Of a stretch of DNA of 25,375 nt, positions 6,907 to 12,611 are shown one piece after another; position 1 is the stretch's first letter, and every line of letters begins with the position of its first letter. Both the position numbers and the translations under genes were made by a program. The notes beneath the pieces are model-generated. The model worked only from the letters and a program-made list of their open reading frames with translations, had not been told where the DNA came from and ran no database searches. This DNA comes from DATJBC01 sp035515515 (GTDB taxonomy: Bacteria; Actinomycetota; Acidimicrobiia; Acidimicrobiales; UBA8190), in contig DATJBC010000069.1 in assembly GCA_035515515.1 (NCBI GenBank), forward strand, positions 1 through 25,375. The letters run 5' to 3'.

Positions 6907-7707
6907 TCACGACCCCGGGCGGGCACCGCCCGGAGGCCGTCCCGGGCCCGGCGGCCCGGCGAAGGCCTGGGCGATGGAGAGCCACTGGCGGGCGGGCTCG
7001 CCGTGGACCTCCAAGGCCGTGTCGAGCAGGTGGCGGCGCTGGGTGACGACGAGGCAGAAGTCGAGCGCGCCGCCGCGCACCCACGCCGCGGCGGCGGGGT
7101 CCCCCCACTCCCAGCGGTCCCCGGCCGGGGCGAGCAGCTCGACCCGCACGTCGTCGGACGGCGCCTCGAGCCCCCGCACCGCGTACGAGAACGGCCGGGC
7201 GCGCACCCCCAGATGGGCGACGTGGCGCAGGCGGGCCGTGGGCGACCGGGTCGTCCCCAGCGCGTCGGCCACGTCCTGGCCGTGCGCCCACGTCTCCATG
7301 ATCCGGGCCGACACGAACGACAGCGCGCCCATGGGCGGCCCGAACCACGGCACCCGGTCGTGGGACGCCAAGGTGCGCGCCGCGCGCAGCATGTCGCCCC
7401 GGCTGCCGCGCCACCAGACGAGCAGCGCCGCGCCGGCCAGGGCGCGCCCCCGGCGCAGGTGCTCCTCCATGGGGTCGGCGTCCGACGCCAGCGCCGCGCC
7501 GGCCACGGCGCGGAAGCGGTCGGGGTCGGTGATGGCCATGGCGGCGGCATCGTCGAAGAACGCCAGATGGCTCACCTGGTCGCGCACGGCCCAACCGGGC
7601 GAGGGCGTGGCACGGTCCCAGCCCGCCTCGTCGAGCCCGGCGACGAGGGCGTCGAGATCGGCGTGCTCGGCCTCGAGGTCGGCGAGGAGCTCGGCGAGCG
7701 ACGTCAC
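6907..7707 (-). CDS. TIGR03084-family metal-binding protein (DinB/maleylpyruvate isomerase-like)
   Basis: A 266-aa protein of the actinobacterial TIGR03084 family, related to the mycothiol-dependent maleylpyruvate isomerase/DinB-like four-helix fold. The N-terminal half has the metal-site pattern: His47 in WAVRDQVSHLAFFDD, and Glu138 with His142 in RIMETWAHGQDVADAL. The fold is associated with thiol-dependent (mycothiol) reactions, but the function of this subgroup is unknown. GTG 7707 is chosen because the conserved N-terminus (SLAELLADLEAEHADLDALV) begins there; no Shine-Dalgarno is visible. An 11-codon ORF upstream ends in a TGA overlapping this GTG. The stop lies only 4 bp from the convergent lgt-like stop. 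Divergent from the MarR gene with a shared candidate operator. Confidence 0.85.
   Translation of the reverse strand: MTSLAELLADLEAEHADLDALVAGLDEAGWDRATPSPGWAVRDQVSHLAFFDDAAAMAITDPDRFRAVAGAALASDADPMEEHLRRGRALAGAALLVWWRGSRGDMLRAARTLASHDRVPWFGPPMGALSFVSARIMETWAHGQDVADALGTTRSPTARLRHVAHLGVRARPFSYAVRGLEAPSDDVRVELLAPAGDRWEWGDPAAAAWVRGGALDFCLVVTQRRHLLDTALEVHGEPARQWLSIAQAFAGPPGPGRPPGGARPGS
6915..6933 (+). terminator. GC-rich hairpin downstream of lgt-like gene
   Basis: CCGGGCGG (6915-6922), 3-nt loop, CCGCCCGG (6926-6933), a perfect 8-bp stem 12 bp after the lgt-like stop and inside the 3' end of the convergent gene. No T tract. Plausible terminator for the plus-strand transcript. Confidence 0.35.
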
Positions 7708-7739
7708 GGGGCGGGGACGGCGCGGGGGCGGGCGGACAT
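7704..7739 (-). other. 11-codon upstream ORF overlapping TIGR03084 start
   Basis: ATG 7739 begins MSARPRAVPAP, ending in TGA 7706-7704, which overlaps the GTG start (7707-7705) as GTGA. TAGCCT (7749-7754) lies 9 nt upstream of the ATG, so the transcript would begin with only a 2-3-nt leader. Same arrangement as upstream of the lgt-like gene. Confidence 0.35.
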
Positions 7740-7748
7740 GGCGGCCAC

Positions 7749-7754
7749 AGGCTA
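7749..7754 (-). promoter_or_regulatory. -10 element TAGCCT for TIGR03084 unit
   Basis: TAnnnT on the minus strand, 9 nt upstream of the 11-codon ORF. The region about 17 nt further upstream overlaps the TTGCG/CGCAA inverted repeat, so a regulator bound there could control this promoter as well as the MarR promoter. Confidence 0.35.
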
Positions 7755-7768
7755 GCGGGGCCCGTCTT

Positions 7769-7780
7769 TTGCGTGCGCAA
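7769..7780. promoter_or_regulatory. Candidate MarR operator TTGCG-TG-CGCAA
   Basis: A perfect inverted repeat with 5-bp arms and a 2-bp centre, between the divergent TIGR03084 and MarR genes. It covers the position where the -35 of the MarR promoter should be (17 nt before TACGCT at 7797). Short palindromes of this kind are typical MarR-family sites. Binding is inferred. Confidence 0.4.
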
Positions 7781-7796
7781 CCAAGGACACCGGCGG

Positions 7797-7802
7797 TACG
7801 CT
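7797..7802 (+). promoter_or_regulatory. -10 element TACGCT, leaderless MarR start
   Basis: TACGCT followed by exactly 6 nt and then ATG 7809. This fixes the MarR start at 7809 instead of the in-frame ORF start at 7773, which would lie upstream of the promoter. Confidence 0.5.
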
Positions 7803-7808
7803 GGGGTG

Positions 7809-8261
7809 ATGGCCGGGACGCCGTGGCTCGATGACGTCGAGATGCGCGCCTGGCGGTCCCTGCTGCGCGCCCATTCCCGGCTGCTGGCGCGTCTCGACGC
7901 CGAGCTGCAGAACAGCCAGGGGATGTCGGTGACCGACTACGGCGTCCTGGTGCAGCTGTCGGAGCACGAGGGCGGGCGCATGCGCATGAGCGAGCTGGCC
8001 GGGCAGCTGCTGCTGTCACCGAGCGGGCTCACCCGGCGCCTCGACGGCCTGGTGTCGGCCGGGCTGGTCGAGCGGCGGCGCTGCCCCACCGACCGCCGGG
8101 GTGCCTTCGCCGTGCTCACCCCGGCAGGCCGCGCCCGGCTGGCGGCGGCCGCCCCCGACCACGTCGAGCAGGTCCGCCGCCACTTCGTCAGCCGGCTCAG
8201 CCGCAAGCAGCTCGAGCTGCTGGGCGACGCCCTCGACGCCGTGTCGGCGGAGTGCGACTGA
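7809..8261 (+). CDS. MarR-family transcriptional regulator
   Basis: A 150-aa winged helix-turn-helix repressor-type protein. An N-terminal dimerisation helix (WRSLLRAHSRLLARLDAEL) is followed by the DNA-binding domain: MSVTDYGVLVQLSE, the helix-turn-helix MSELAGQLLLSPSGLTRRLDGLVSAGLVER (about 60-89), and the beta wing with the family DRRG motif (95-98), then a C-terminal dimerisation helix. MarR proteins usually repress a neighbouring divergent gene and themselves until a phenolic, oxidant or other ligand binds. The inverted repeat at 7769-7780 sits between this gene and the divergent TIGR03084 gene and is the natural candidate operator. The start at ATG 7809 is set by the leaderless promoter spacing. 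Ligand unknown. Confidence 0.92.
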   Translation: MAGTPWLDDVEMRAWRSLLRAHSRLLARLDAELQNSQGMSVTDYGVLVQLSEHEGGRMRMSELAGQLLLSPSGLTRRLDGLVSAGLVERRRCPTDRRGAFAVLTPAGRARLAAAAPDHVEQVRRHFVSRLSRKQLELLGDALDAVSAECD

Positions 8262-8274
8262 CGCCGACGGGCCA

Positions 8275-8294
8275 CGCCCGCGCCACGGCGGGCG
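8275..8294. terminator. Bidirectional hairpin between marR and arsR
   Basis: CGCCCGC (8275-8281), 6-nt loop, GCGGGCG (8288-8294), a perfect 7-bp GC stem in the 64-bp gap between the convergent MarR and ArsR genes. Likely a shared terminator; no T tract. Confidence 0.45.
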
Positions 8295-8325
8295 CATCGG
8301 GCTGCGCCGGGCGCGGGGCGGGGCC

Positions 8326-8673
8326 TCAGGACCCGCCCAGCACGTGGCGCAGCGTGGCCAGGCGCTCGGGGACCACACGCCACCAGGTCCACCTGCCGCG
8401 CCGGTCCCCCACGATCAGGCCGGCCTCGGCCAGGACGCGGGTGTGGTGCGAGATGGTGGGCTGGCTCTTGCCGAGGGGCGCCTCGAGGTGGCAGCTGCAG
8501 GCCTCGCCTTCGGCCGCCACGATCGAGAGCAGGCGCAGCCGCACCGGGTCACCCAGGGCGGCGAGGACGGGGGCGAGGTCCTCGGCGTCCGCCGGCGAGA
8601 GGGCGGACCTGGTCAGCGGGGCGCAGCACAGCGGGTCGGCCAGGGCCGACGCCTTCGAGCCGGTGGCGGGCAT
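8326..8673 (-). CDS. arsR: ArsR-type arsenic-responsive repressor
   Basis: A 115-aa SmtB/ArsR winged-helix repressor. The DNA-binding region reads DPVRLRLLSIVAAEGEACSCHLEAPLGKSQPTISHHTRVLAEAGLI (about 42-87). Candidate As(III) thiolates: an N-terminal Cys16-Cys17 pair, as in Corynebacterium glutamicum ArsR (Cys15, Cys16, Cys55), plus Cys59 and Cys61 in ACSCHL, which aligns with the CVC motif of E. coli ArsR. Having both sets is notable. Apo-protein represses; As(III) binding releases DNA. ATG 8673 has an AGGAGA Shine-Dalgarno. The gene is divergent from arsI across an AT-rich region with a large dyad (8685-8735) that overlaps both promoters, implying joint autoregulation and control of the ars operon. 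Confidence 0.92.
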   Translation of the reverse strand: MPATGSKASALADPLCCAPLTRSALSPADAEDLAPVLAALGDPVRLRLLSIVAAEGEACSCHLEAPLGKSQPTISHHTRVLAEAGLIVGDRRGRWTWWRVVPERLATLRHVLGGS

Positions 8674-8684
8674 GGGGATCTCCT

Positions 8685-8735
8685 ATTGACAACGATCGAT
8701 CTGTTCATGGATAGTACGGATCGACAGTGATCAAT
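8685..8735. promoter_or_regulatory. Long dyad covering divergent ars promoters (candidate ArsR operator)
   Basis: The left arm ATTGACAACGATCGATCTG (8685-8703) matches the reverse complement of the right arm CGGATCGACAGTGATCAAT (8717-8735) at about 14 of 19 positions, with a 13-bp centre. The left arm contains the arsI -35 (TTGACA); the centre contains overlapping -10 hexamers for both directions (GATAGT on plus, TACTAT on minus, 8711-8716). The surrounding DNA is clearly more AT-rich than the genes. Two symmetric ArsR-dimer sites flanking the -10 region is the natural reading, inferred from position. Confidence 0.5.
8686..8715 (+). promoter_or_regulatory. arsI-aqp-arsC promoter (TTGACA / GATAGT)
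   Basis: Perfect -35 TTGACA at 8686-8691, 18-nt spacer, -10 GATAGT at 8710-8715. The expected start near 8722 leaves a short leader with AAGGAGG (8738-8744) before GTG 8749. It is the only strong consensus -35 I found in the window, fitting a regulated promoter. Confidence 0.55.
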
Positions 8736-8748
8736 GCAAGGAGGCATC

Positions 8749-9219
8749 GTGTCCCGGGTCCAGCTGGCGCTCAACGTCTCTGACCTCGACGCCGCCGTCG
8801 GGTTCTACACCACCCTCTTCGGCGTGCCCCCGGCCAAGCGCCGGCCGGGCTACGCCAACTTCGCCGTCGTGGACCCGCCCCTCAAGCTGGTCCTCATCGA
8901 GCAGGCCGCGGGGCGCGCCGCGGGCGTCGACGGAGCCCTCAACCACCTCGGCGTCGAGGTCGAGACGCCCCAGGAGGTGGCCGTCTCCAGCGCCCGGCTC
9001 TCGGACGCGGGTCTGGCCACGGCCGACGAGCGCGGCAGCACCTGCTGCTACGCCGTGCAGGACAAGGTGTGGGTCACGGATCCCGACGGGGCGCCGTGGG
9101 AGCTCTACGCCGTCCTGGACGACGCCCCCGCCGAGACGGCGCCCGTGATGGACGGCTGCTCGTGCGGAGCCCCGGCGCCGGTCGCTCCCGGCGCGGCGCG
9201 TGCTGCCGAACGCGCGTGA
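8749..9219 (+). CDS. arsI: ArsI/CadI-family C-As lyase
   Basis: A 156-aa vicinal-oxygen-chelate (glyoxalase-fold) protein. ArsI is a non-heme Fe(II) dioxygenase that cleaves the C-As bond of trivalent organoarsenicals such as MAs(III). The candidate metal ligands are Gln5 (RVQLALNV), His66 (NHLGVEVE) and Glu118 (WELYAVL), matching the Gln/His/Glu set described for Thermomonospora curvata ArsI. The vicinal Cys99-Cys100 (STCCYAVQDKVWVTDPDG) binds the organoarsenical, and a C-terminal CSC (137-139) is an additional thiol site. Members of this family are also annotated as cadmium-induced CadI; the vicinal Cys pair plus the ars context favours ArsI. GTG 8749 has an excellent AAGGAGG 4 nt upstream. 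The stop overlaps the aquaporin start (GTGA). Confidence 0.9.
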   Translation: MSRVQLALNVSDLDAAVGFYTTLFGVPPAKRRPGYANFAVVDPPLKLVLIEQAAGRAAGVDGALNHLGVEVETPQEVAVSSARLSDAGLATADERGSTCCYAVQDKVWVTDPDGAPWELYAVLDDAPAETAPVMDGCSCGAPAPVAPGAARAAERA

Positions 9220-9986
9220 CCGAGGCGCCCCTGCCGCGGCGGTTGCTGGCCGAGTTCCTGGGCAGCGCCTTCCTGGCCGCCGTGGTCATCGGCTCGGGCA
9301 TCGCCGCCCAGCGGCTCTCGCCGGGTGACACCGGCCTGCAGCTCTTCGAGAACGCGGCGGCCACCGCGGCGGGGCTCTTCGCCGTCATCCTCATGTTCGG
9401 GGCGGTCTCGGGCGGCCACTTCAATCCCGTGGTCTCCTTCGTCGACGCCGCCCTCGGGGGGATGGCGTGGCGCGAGGCGGCCGCCTACCTCCCCGCCCAG
9501 GTGTCGGGTTGCGTCGCCGGCGCCGTGGTCGCCAACGTGATGTTCTCCCTCGACGCCGTGGGGGTCGCCACCACGCACCGGGCCAGCGCCGCGCACCTGC
9601 TGTCGGAGACCGTGGCCACGCTGGGCCTGGTGCTCGTGATCGTCGCCCTGGCCCGCTCGGGCCGGGCCCATCGGGCGCCCGCGGCGGTGGGCGCCTACAT
9701 CGGCGCCGCCTACTTCTTCACCAGCTCGACCAGCTTCGCCAACCCGGCCATCACCGTGGGCCGCATGTTCTCGAACAGCTTCGCGGGGATCGCCCCCTCC
9801 TCGGCGCCCGGCTTCATCGGTGCCCAACTGGTGGGGGGCGCCCTCGCCATCGTCGCCGTGCGGGCCCTCTATCCGGGCATCTCGCCGGCGCAGGCGGCCG
9901 GCGTCGTCGTCCCCCACGGCGAGTCGCCCGCGCCCACGCCCGAGTCGACGCCACCGCTCGCCGACCTCCACGCCGAGGCGCCATGA
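9216..9986 (+). CDS. MIP/aquaporin family channel in ars operon
   Basis: A 256-aa six-helix major intrinsic protein with two half-helix motifs: GGHFNPVVSF (67-75, NPV instead of the usual NPA) and SFANPAITVGR (173-183) with the selectivity-filter Arg183. In ars operons that lack ArsB/Acr3, aquaglyceroporins such as Sinorhizobium AqpS let arsenite made by ArsC leave the cell down its gradient; the same role is inferred here from the position between arsI and arsC. GTG 9216 overlaps the arsI stop (GTGA) and the stop overlaps the arsC start (ATGA), so all three genes are translationally coupled. The C-terminal 30 residues are a Pro-rich cytoplasmic tail. Transport specificity is not shown by the sequence. 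Confidence 0.88.
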   Translation: MTEAPLPRRLLAEFLGSAFLAAVVIGSGIAAQRLSPGDTGLQLFENAAATAAGLFAVILMFGAVSGGHFNPVVSFVDAALGGMAWREAAAYLPAQVSGCVAGAVVANVMFSLDAVGVATTHRASAAHLLSETVATLGLVLVIVALARSGRAHRAPAAVGAYIGAAYFFTSSTSFANPAITVGRMFSNSFAGIAPSSAPGFIGAQLVGGALAIVAVRALYPGISPAQAAGVVVPHGESPAPTPESTPPLADLHAEAP

Positions 9987-10405
9987 GCGAGGTCCCCGTG
10001 GTGCTCTTCCTGTGCACCCACAACGCGGGCCGGAGCCTGGCGGCGAAGGTGCTGCTCGACCACTACGCGCAGGGGCGCGTCGACGTGCGCTCGGCGGGCT
10101 CGGAGCCCGGCGACCAGCTGAACCCCGCGGTGGTCGCCATCCTCACCGAGCGGGGCCTGGACACGACCAGGGAGTTCCCCAAGCCGCTCACCGAGCAGGC
10201 CGCCCGCCAGGCCGACGTGGTGGTCACCATGGGCTGCGGCGACAGCTGCCCGGTGTACCCGGGCAAGCGCTACCTCGACTGGGACCTCGAGGACCCCGCC
10301 GGCAAGCCCGTGGAGGCGGTGCGTCCCATCGTGGACGAGATCGACCGCCGCGTGCGCGCCCTGCTCGGCACGGTGCTCGCTCCCGGAGCAGGGGCGTCGT
10401 CGTAG
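9983..10405 (+). CDS. arsC: Arsenate reductase ArsC, LMW-PTPase fold, thioredoxin-type
   Basis: A 140-aa arsenate reductase that converts As(V) to As(III). CTHNAGRS (11-18) is the CX5R phosphate/arsenate loop with nucleophile Cys11. The redox Cys pair is Cys85 and Cys89 in MGCGDSCPVYPGKRYLDWDLEDP, analogous to Cys82 and Cys89 of Staphylococcus aureus ArsC; Asp101 or Asp104 is the likely general acid. Three cysteines favour thioredoxin-coupled recycling over the single-Cys mycothiol type known in corynebacteria, although the lineage probably makes mycothiol. ATG 9983 overlaps the aquaporin stop. Last gene of the operon; it converges on the tRNA gene 43 bp downstream. Confidence 0.93.
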   Translation: MSEVPVVLFLCTHNAGRSLAAKVLLDHYAQGRVDVRSAGSEPGDQLNPAVVAILTERGLDTTREFPKPLTEQAARQADVVVTMGCGDSCPVYPGKRYLDWDLEDPAGKPVEAVRPIVDEIDRRVRALLGTVLAPGAGASS

Positions 10406-10448
10406 GCGCCGTCGACGTGCGCGGCGCGCCCGGGCCGGGCGGGCCTCG

Positions 10449-10521
10449 TGGGGGTGGAGGGAGTCGAACCCTCACTGGGGGCGTTTTAAGCGCCCTGCCT
10501 CTGCCGTTGGGCTACACCCCC
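10449..10521 (-). tRNA. tRNA with anticodon UAA, class I shape (short variable loop)
   Basis: The minus strand folds into a full cloverleaf: acceptor GGGGGTG/CACCCCC, D arm with GG in the loop and A14/A21 positions, anticodon stem GGGCG/CGCCC with 7-nt loop CTTAAAA (anticodon TAA, preceded by T33 and followed by A37), T arm GAGGG-TTCGACT-CCCTC, discriminator A. CCA is not encoded. Anticodon UAA should read the Leu codon UUA, but the variable region is only 5 nt (CCAGT) where bacterial tRNA-Leu has a long extra arm. It looks structurally sound, not degenerate. The 5' end is 4 nt after the methyltransferase stop, so the two may be cotranscribed. The charged amino acid cannot be assigned with certainty. 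Confidence 0.8.
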
Positions 10522-10525
10522 GGGC

Positions 10526-11149
10526 TCACGACACCCGGCACGCGGCGAAGGTGTTGAGGCCGAACTTGTAGGCGCGGCACCGGATGTCGTGGGGCAGGAA
10601 GCCCGCCCGGACCAGGAGCGGCCACAGGTCACGCGGGTCGAAGTACCACTTGTGGTCGTCCATCTCCTCGGCGGGGCTCAGGCCGAGCCGGAAGGCCGAC
10701 AGCTCGAGGAAGCGCTTCCCCCGCCAGCTGGGGACGTTGACGAGGCAGACGCCGCCCCTGCGCACGATGCGGCGGAACTCGCCCAGGGCCACCTCGGGGT
10801 GCCACAGGTGCTCGAGCACCGACACGCACAGGACGACGTCGAGGCTGGCATCGTCCACCTCGGCCAGGGCGTCGGGGAGGGTGCCCTCGATGGCCCGCAC
10901 CTTGGGATGCACCTTGAGGTCGTCGGCCAGCGCCACGTCCACGAGGGTGGCGGAGTCCACCACCTCGAGCACCGACCGGGCCAGGCGGGCGTGGTAGCCG
11001 CAGCCGAAGTCGCCGATGGCCTTGCCCGCGAAGCTGCCGACCTCCTTGCGGACCCGCCGCCCCGAGAGCCAGGTCCCCAGCCGGTCTGCTGTTGTGAGGG
11101 TTCCGCTCTGTCCGTACGAGCTCGACCGGGCGGCGTCAGCCGGACCCAT
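10526..11149 (-). CDS. Class I SAM-dependent methyltransferase
   Basis: A 207-aa Rossmann-type methyltransferase. Motif I is IGDFGCGYHARLA (45-57), the acidic residue ending strand 2 is near VDVALADDLK (70-79), motif II is LDVVLCVSVLEHL (103-115), and the post-II region RRGGVCLVNVPSWRGKRFLELS is typical of methyltransferases acting on glycans, lipids or small molecules. It starts inside the upstream DPM1-like glycosyltransferase gene (14-bp overlap), with AGG just before GTGATG; I use ATG 11149, with GTG 11152 as the alternative. The pair probably forms one operon that modifies a lipid-linked or surface glycan, and the tRNA follows directly. Substrate not identified. Confidence 0.85.
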   Translation of the reverse strand: MGPADAARSSSYGQSGTLTTADRLGTWLSGRRVRKEVGSFAGKAIGDFGCGYHARLARSVLEVVDSATLVDVALADDLKVHPKVRAIEGTLPDALAEVDDASLDVVLCVSVLEHLWHPEVALGEFRRIVRRGGVCLVNVPSWRGKRFLELSAFRLGLSPAEEMDDHKWYFDPRDLWPLLVRAGFLPHDIRCRAYKFGLNTFAACRVS

Positions 11150-12488
11150 CACCTCGGCCTTCCGACGGCACCGGGTTCCCGTAGCGGACGCCGGTGGCGT
11201 GCAGGAGGAGGGTGAAGCAGAAGCCGGAGAACCCGATGACCATGAGCAACGACCCCGTCACGGCCAGGTGGTCGAGCACCGAGGACGCCGGTGGCAGCGA
11301 GAAGTCGTGGGTCAGGTAGCGGACCACGAGGGCGCCGGCCAGGCCCAGGCCGGCCAGGAACAGGACCAGGCTGGTGATGACCGTCGGCGTGTACCGGAAG
11401 AACGTCGTCCAGCGTTTTCGGGCGTCCCCGCTGTAGTCGCAGAAGACCTGGGCCAGCACGCCGAAGAAGAAGCTCTGCAGGCCGAGGATCGACAGCGTGA
11501 CGCCCAGGAGCATCCAGTACAGGCTGAAGGTCACCGAGCCCACCGAGATCGTGCCGAAGCTCAGCGGCAGCGCCAGCAGCAGCCCGGCGAAGAGGAAGAA
11601 CAGGCCGGGCTTCAAGGCGAAGAACTCGGCCCGGTAGACGAACATCGCCCGGAGGTTGATCCACGCCGCCTGGAAGGGCGAGAACCAGCCCGAGCGCTTG
11701 TGGTGCGACAGCCTTCCCTCGCGGTCCTTGTGGAAGGTGACGGGGACCTCGCTGGCGCGCAGGTTCATGCGCACGGACTTGAGCACCATCTCCGAGGCGT
11801 ACTCCCAGGACTGTGACGACAACCCCATGCGCTGCAGGGCGTCGAGGGTGATGCCGCGCATGCCGCAGTGGATGTCGGTGAAGTGGCTGCCGTACAGGCG
11901 GTTGAGGATCCAGGTGGTGACGGGCGTGCCCAGGTACTGGTGCAGCTTCGGCATGGCCCCGGGGGCGATGGTCCCCAGCCACCGCGAGCCCATGGCGAAG
12001 TCGTCGCCCGCCCTGAGCCTGTCCACGAACCCGCGCAGGAGCCGGAAGTCGTAGGTGCAGTCGGCGTCGCCCATCACCACGTAGCGGCCCCGGATGAAGG
12101 GGATGGCGTCGATGTAGGCGCGCCCCAGCCCCCGCTTGGGGGTCCGCAGGACGCGGGCCCCGCCCGCCAGGGCCAGCCGGGCGGTGTCGTCGTCGGAGCT
12201 GTCCACGATGAGGACCTCGCCCACCGCGCCGGCGTCGGCGAGCCCCTGCCAGCACCACGCCACGAAGTCGGCGATGGTGAGCTCCTCGTTGACGGCGGGG
12301 ACCACGATGGACACCTCGGGGGCGGCCACGTCGTGCTCGGGCACGAGGAGGGCGACCTCCGGGTCGTGCGGTGCGCCGACGGACCGGTACGGCGCCCCGG
12401 CGCTCGTCTCGGCGCCCGGCGACGACGACGTCACGGCGGCCAGCGGGCCACTGCTGGTCGGCGTCGACGGATCCCTCCCCACGGCCAT
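11136..12488 (-). CDS. GT2 polyprenyl-phosphate glycosyltransferase, DPM1/GtrB-like, membrane-anchored
   Basis: A 450-aa family 2 glycosyltransferase. The catalytic domain (about 57-290) has VSIVVPAVNEE (59-69), VLIVDSSDDDT (92-102), and the metal-binding GDADCTYDF (140-148, DxD-type), followed by AMGSRW and DIHCGMRGI, the pattern of dolichol-phosphate mannosyltransferase-like enzymes that load a sugar onto polyprenyl phosphate. The C-terminus has four hydrophobic segments (about 295-315, 322-346, 370-390, 407-430), as in GtrB-type proteins. The first 55 residues are a low-complexity Ser/Ala/Pro tail. ATG 12488 is preceded by GAGAGGGGGG. The methyltransferase overlaps its 3' end, suggesting a coupled pathway. 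Sugar donor unknown. Confidence 0.9.
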   Translation of the reverse strand: MAVGRDPSTPTSSGPLAAVTSSSPGAETSAGAPYRSVGAPHDPEVALLVPEHDVAAPEVSIVVPAVNEELTIADFVAWCWQGLADAGAVGEVLIVDSSDDDTARLALAGGARVLRTPKRGLGRAYIDAIPFIRGRYVVMGDADCTYDFRLLRGFVDRLRAGDDFAMGSRWLGTIAPGAMPKLHQYLGTPVTTWILNRLYGSHFTDIHCGMRGITLDALQRMGLSSQSWEYASEMVLKSVRMNLRASEVPVTFHKDREGRLSHHKRSGWFSPFQAAWINLRAMFVYRAEFFALKPGLFFLFAGLLLALPLSFGTISVGSVTFSLYWMLLGVTLSILGLQSFFFGVLAQVFCDYSGDARKRWTTFFRYTPTVITSLVLFLAGLGLAGALVVRYLTHDFSLPPASSVLDHLAVTGSLLMVIGFSGFCFTLLLHATGVRYGNPVPSEGRGDGSG

Positions 12489-12549
12489 CACCCCCCTCTC
12501 CCACCATTCTGCCTGCTGGAACGGGGCTCGGGCAGGGCCGATCCCGAGG

Positions 12550-12567
12550 GGCGGGCCCGGGCCCGCC
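12550..12567 (-). terminator. 18-bp perfect palindrome after esterase gene
   Basis: GGCGGGCCCGGGCCCGCC is a perfect palindrome in the 123-bp gap between the carboxylesterase stop and the glycosyltransferase start. As RNA it can fold into a 7-bp hairpin with a 4-nt loop. It may terminate the esterase transcript; no T tract, so the call is weak. Confidence 0.3.
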
Positions 12568-12611
12568 GGGGCCCCGGAGGGCGCGCGGCGGGCTCCTCGG
12601 GGTGCCCGTGC

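Noticed and set aside
10449..10521. tRNA gene as an attachment site of an integrated element
   Set aside because: No integrase, no direct repeat of the tRNA 3' end elsewhere in the window, and flanking genes look like ordinary chromosomal content.
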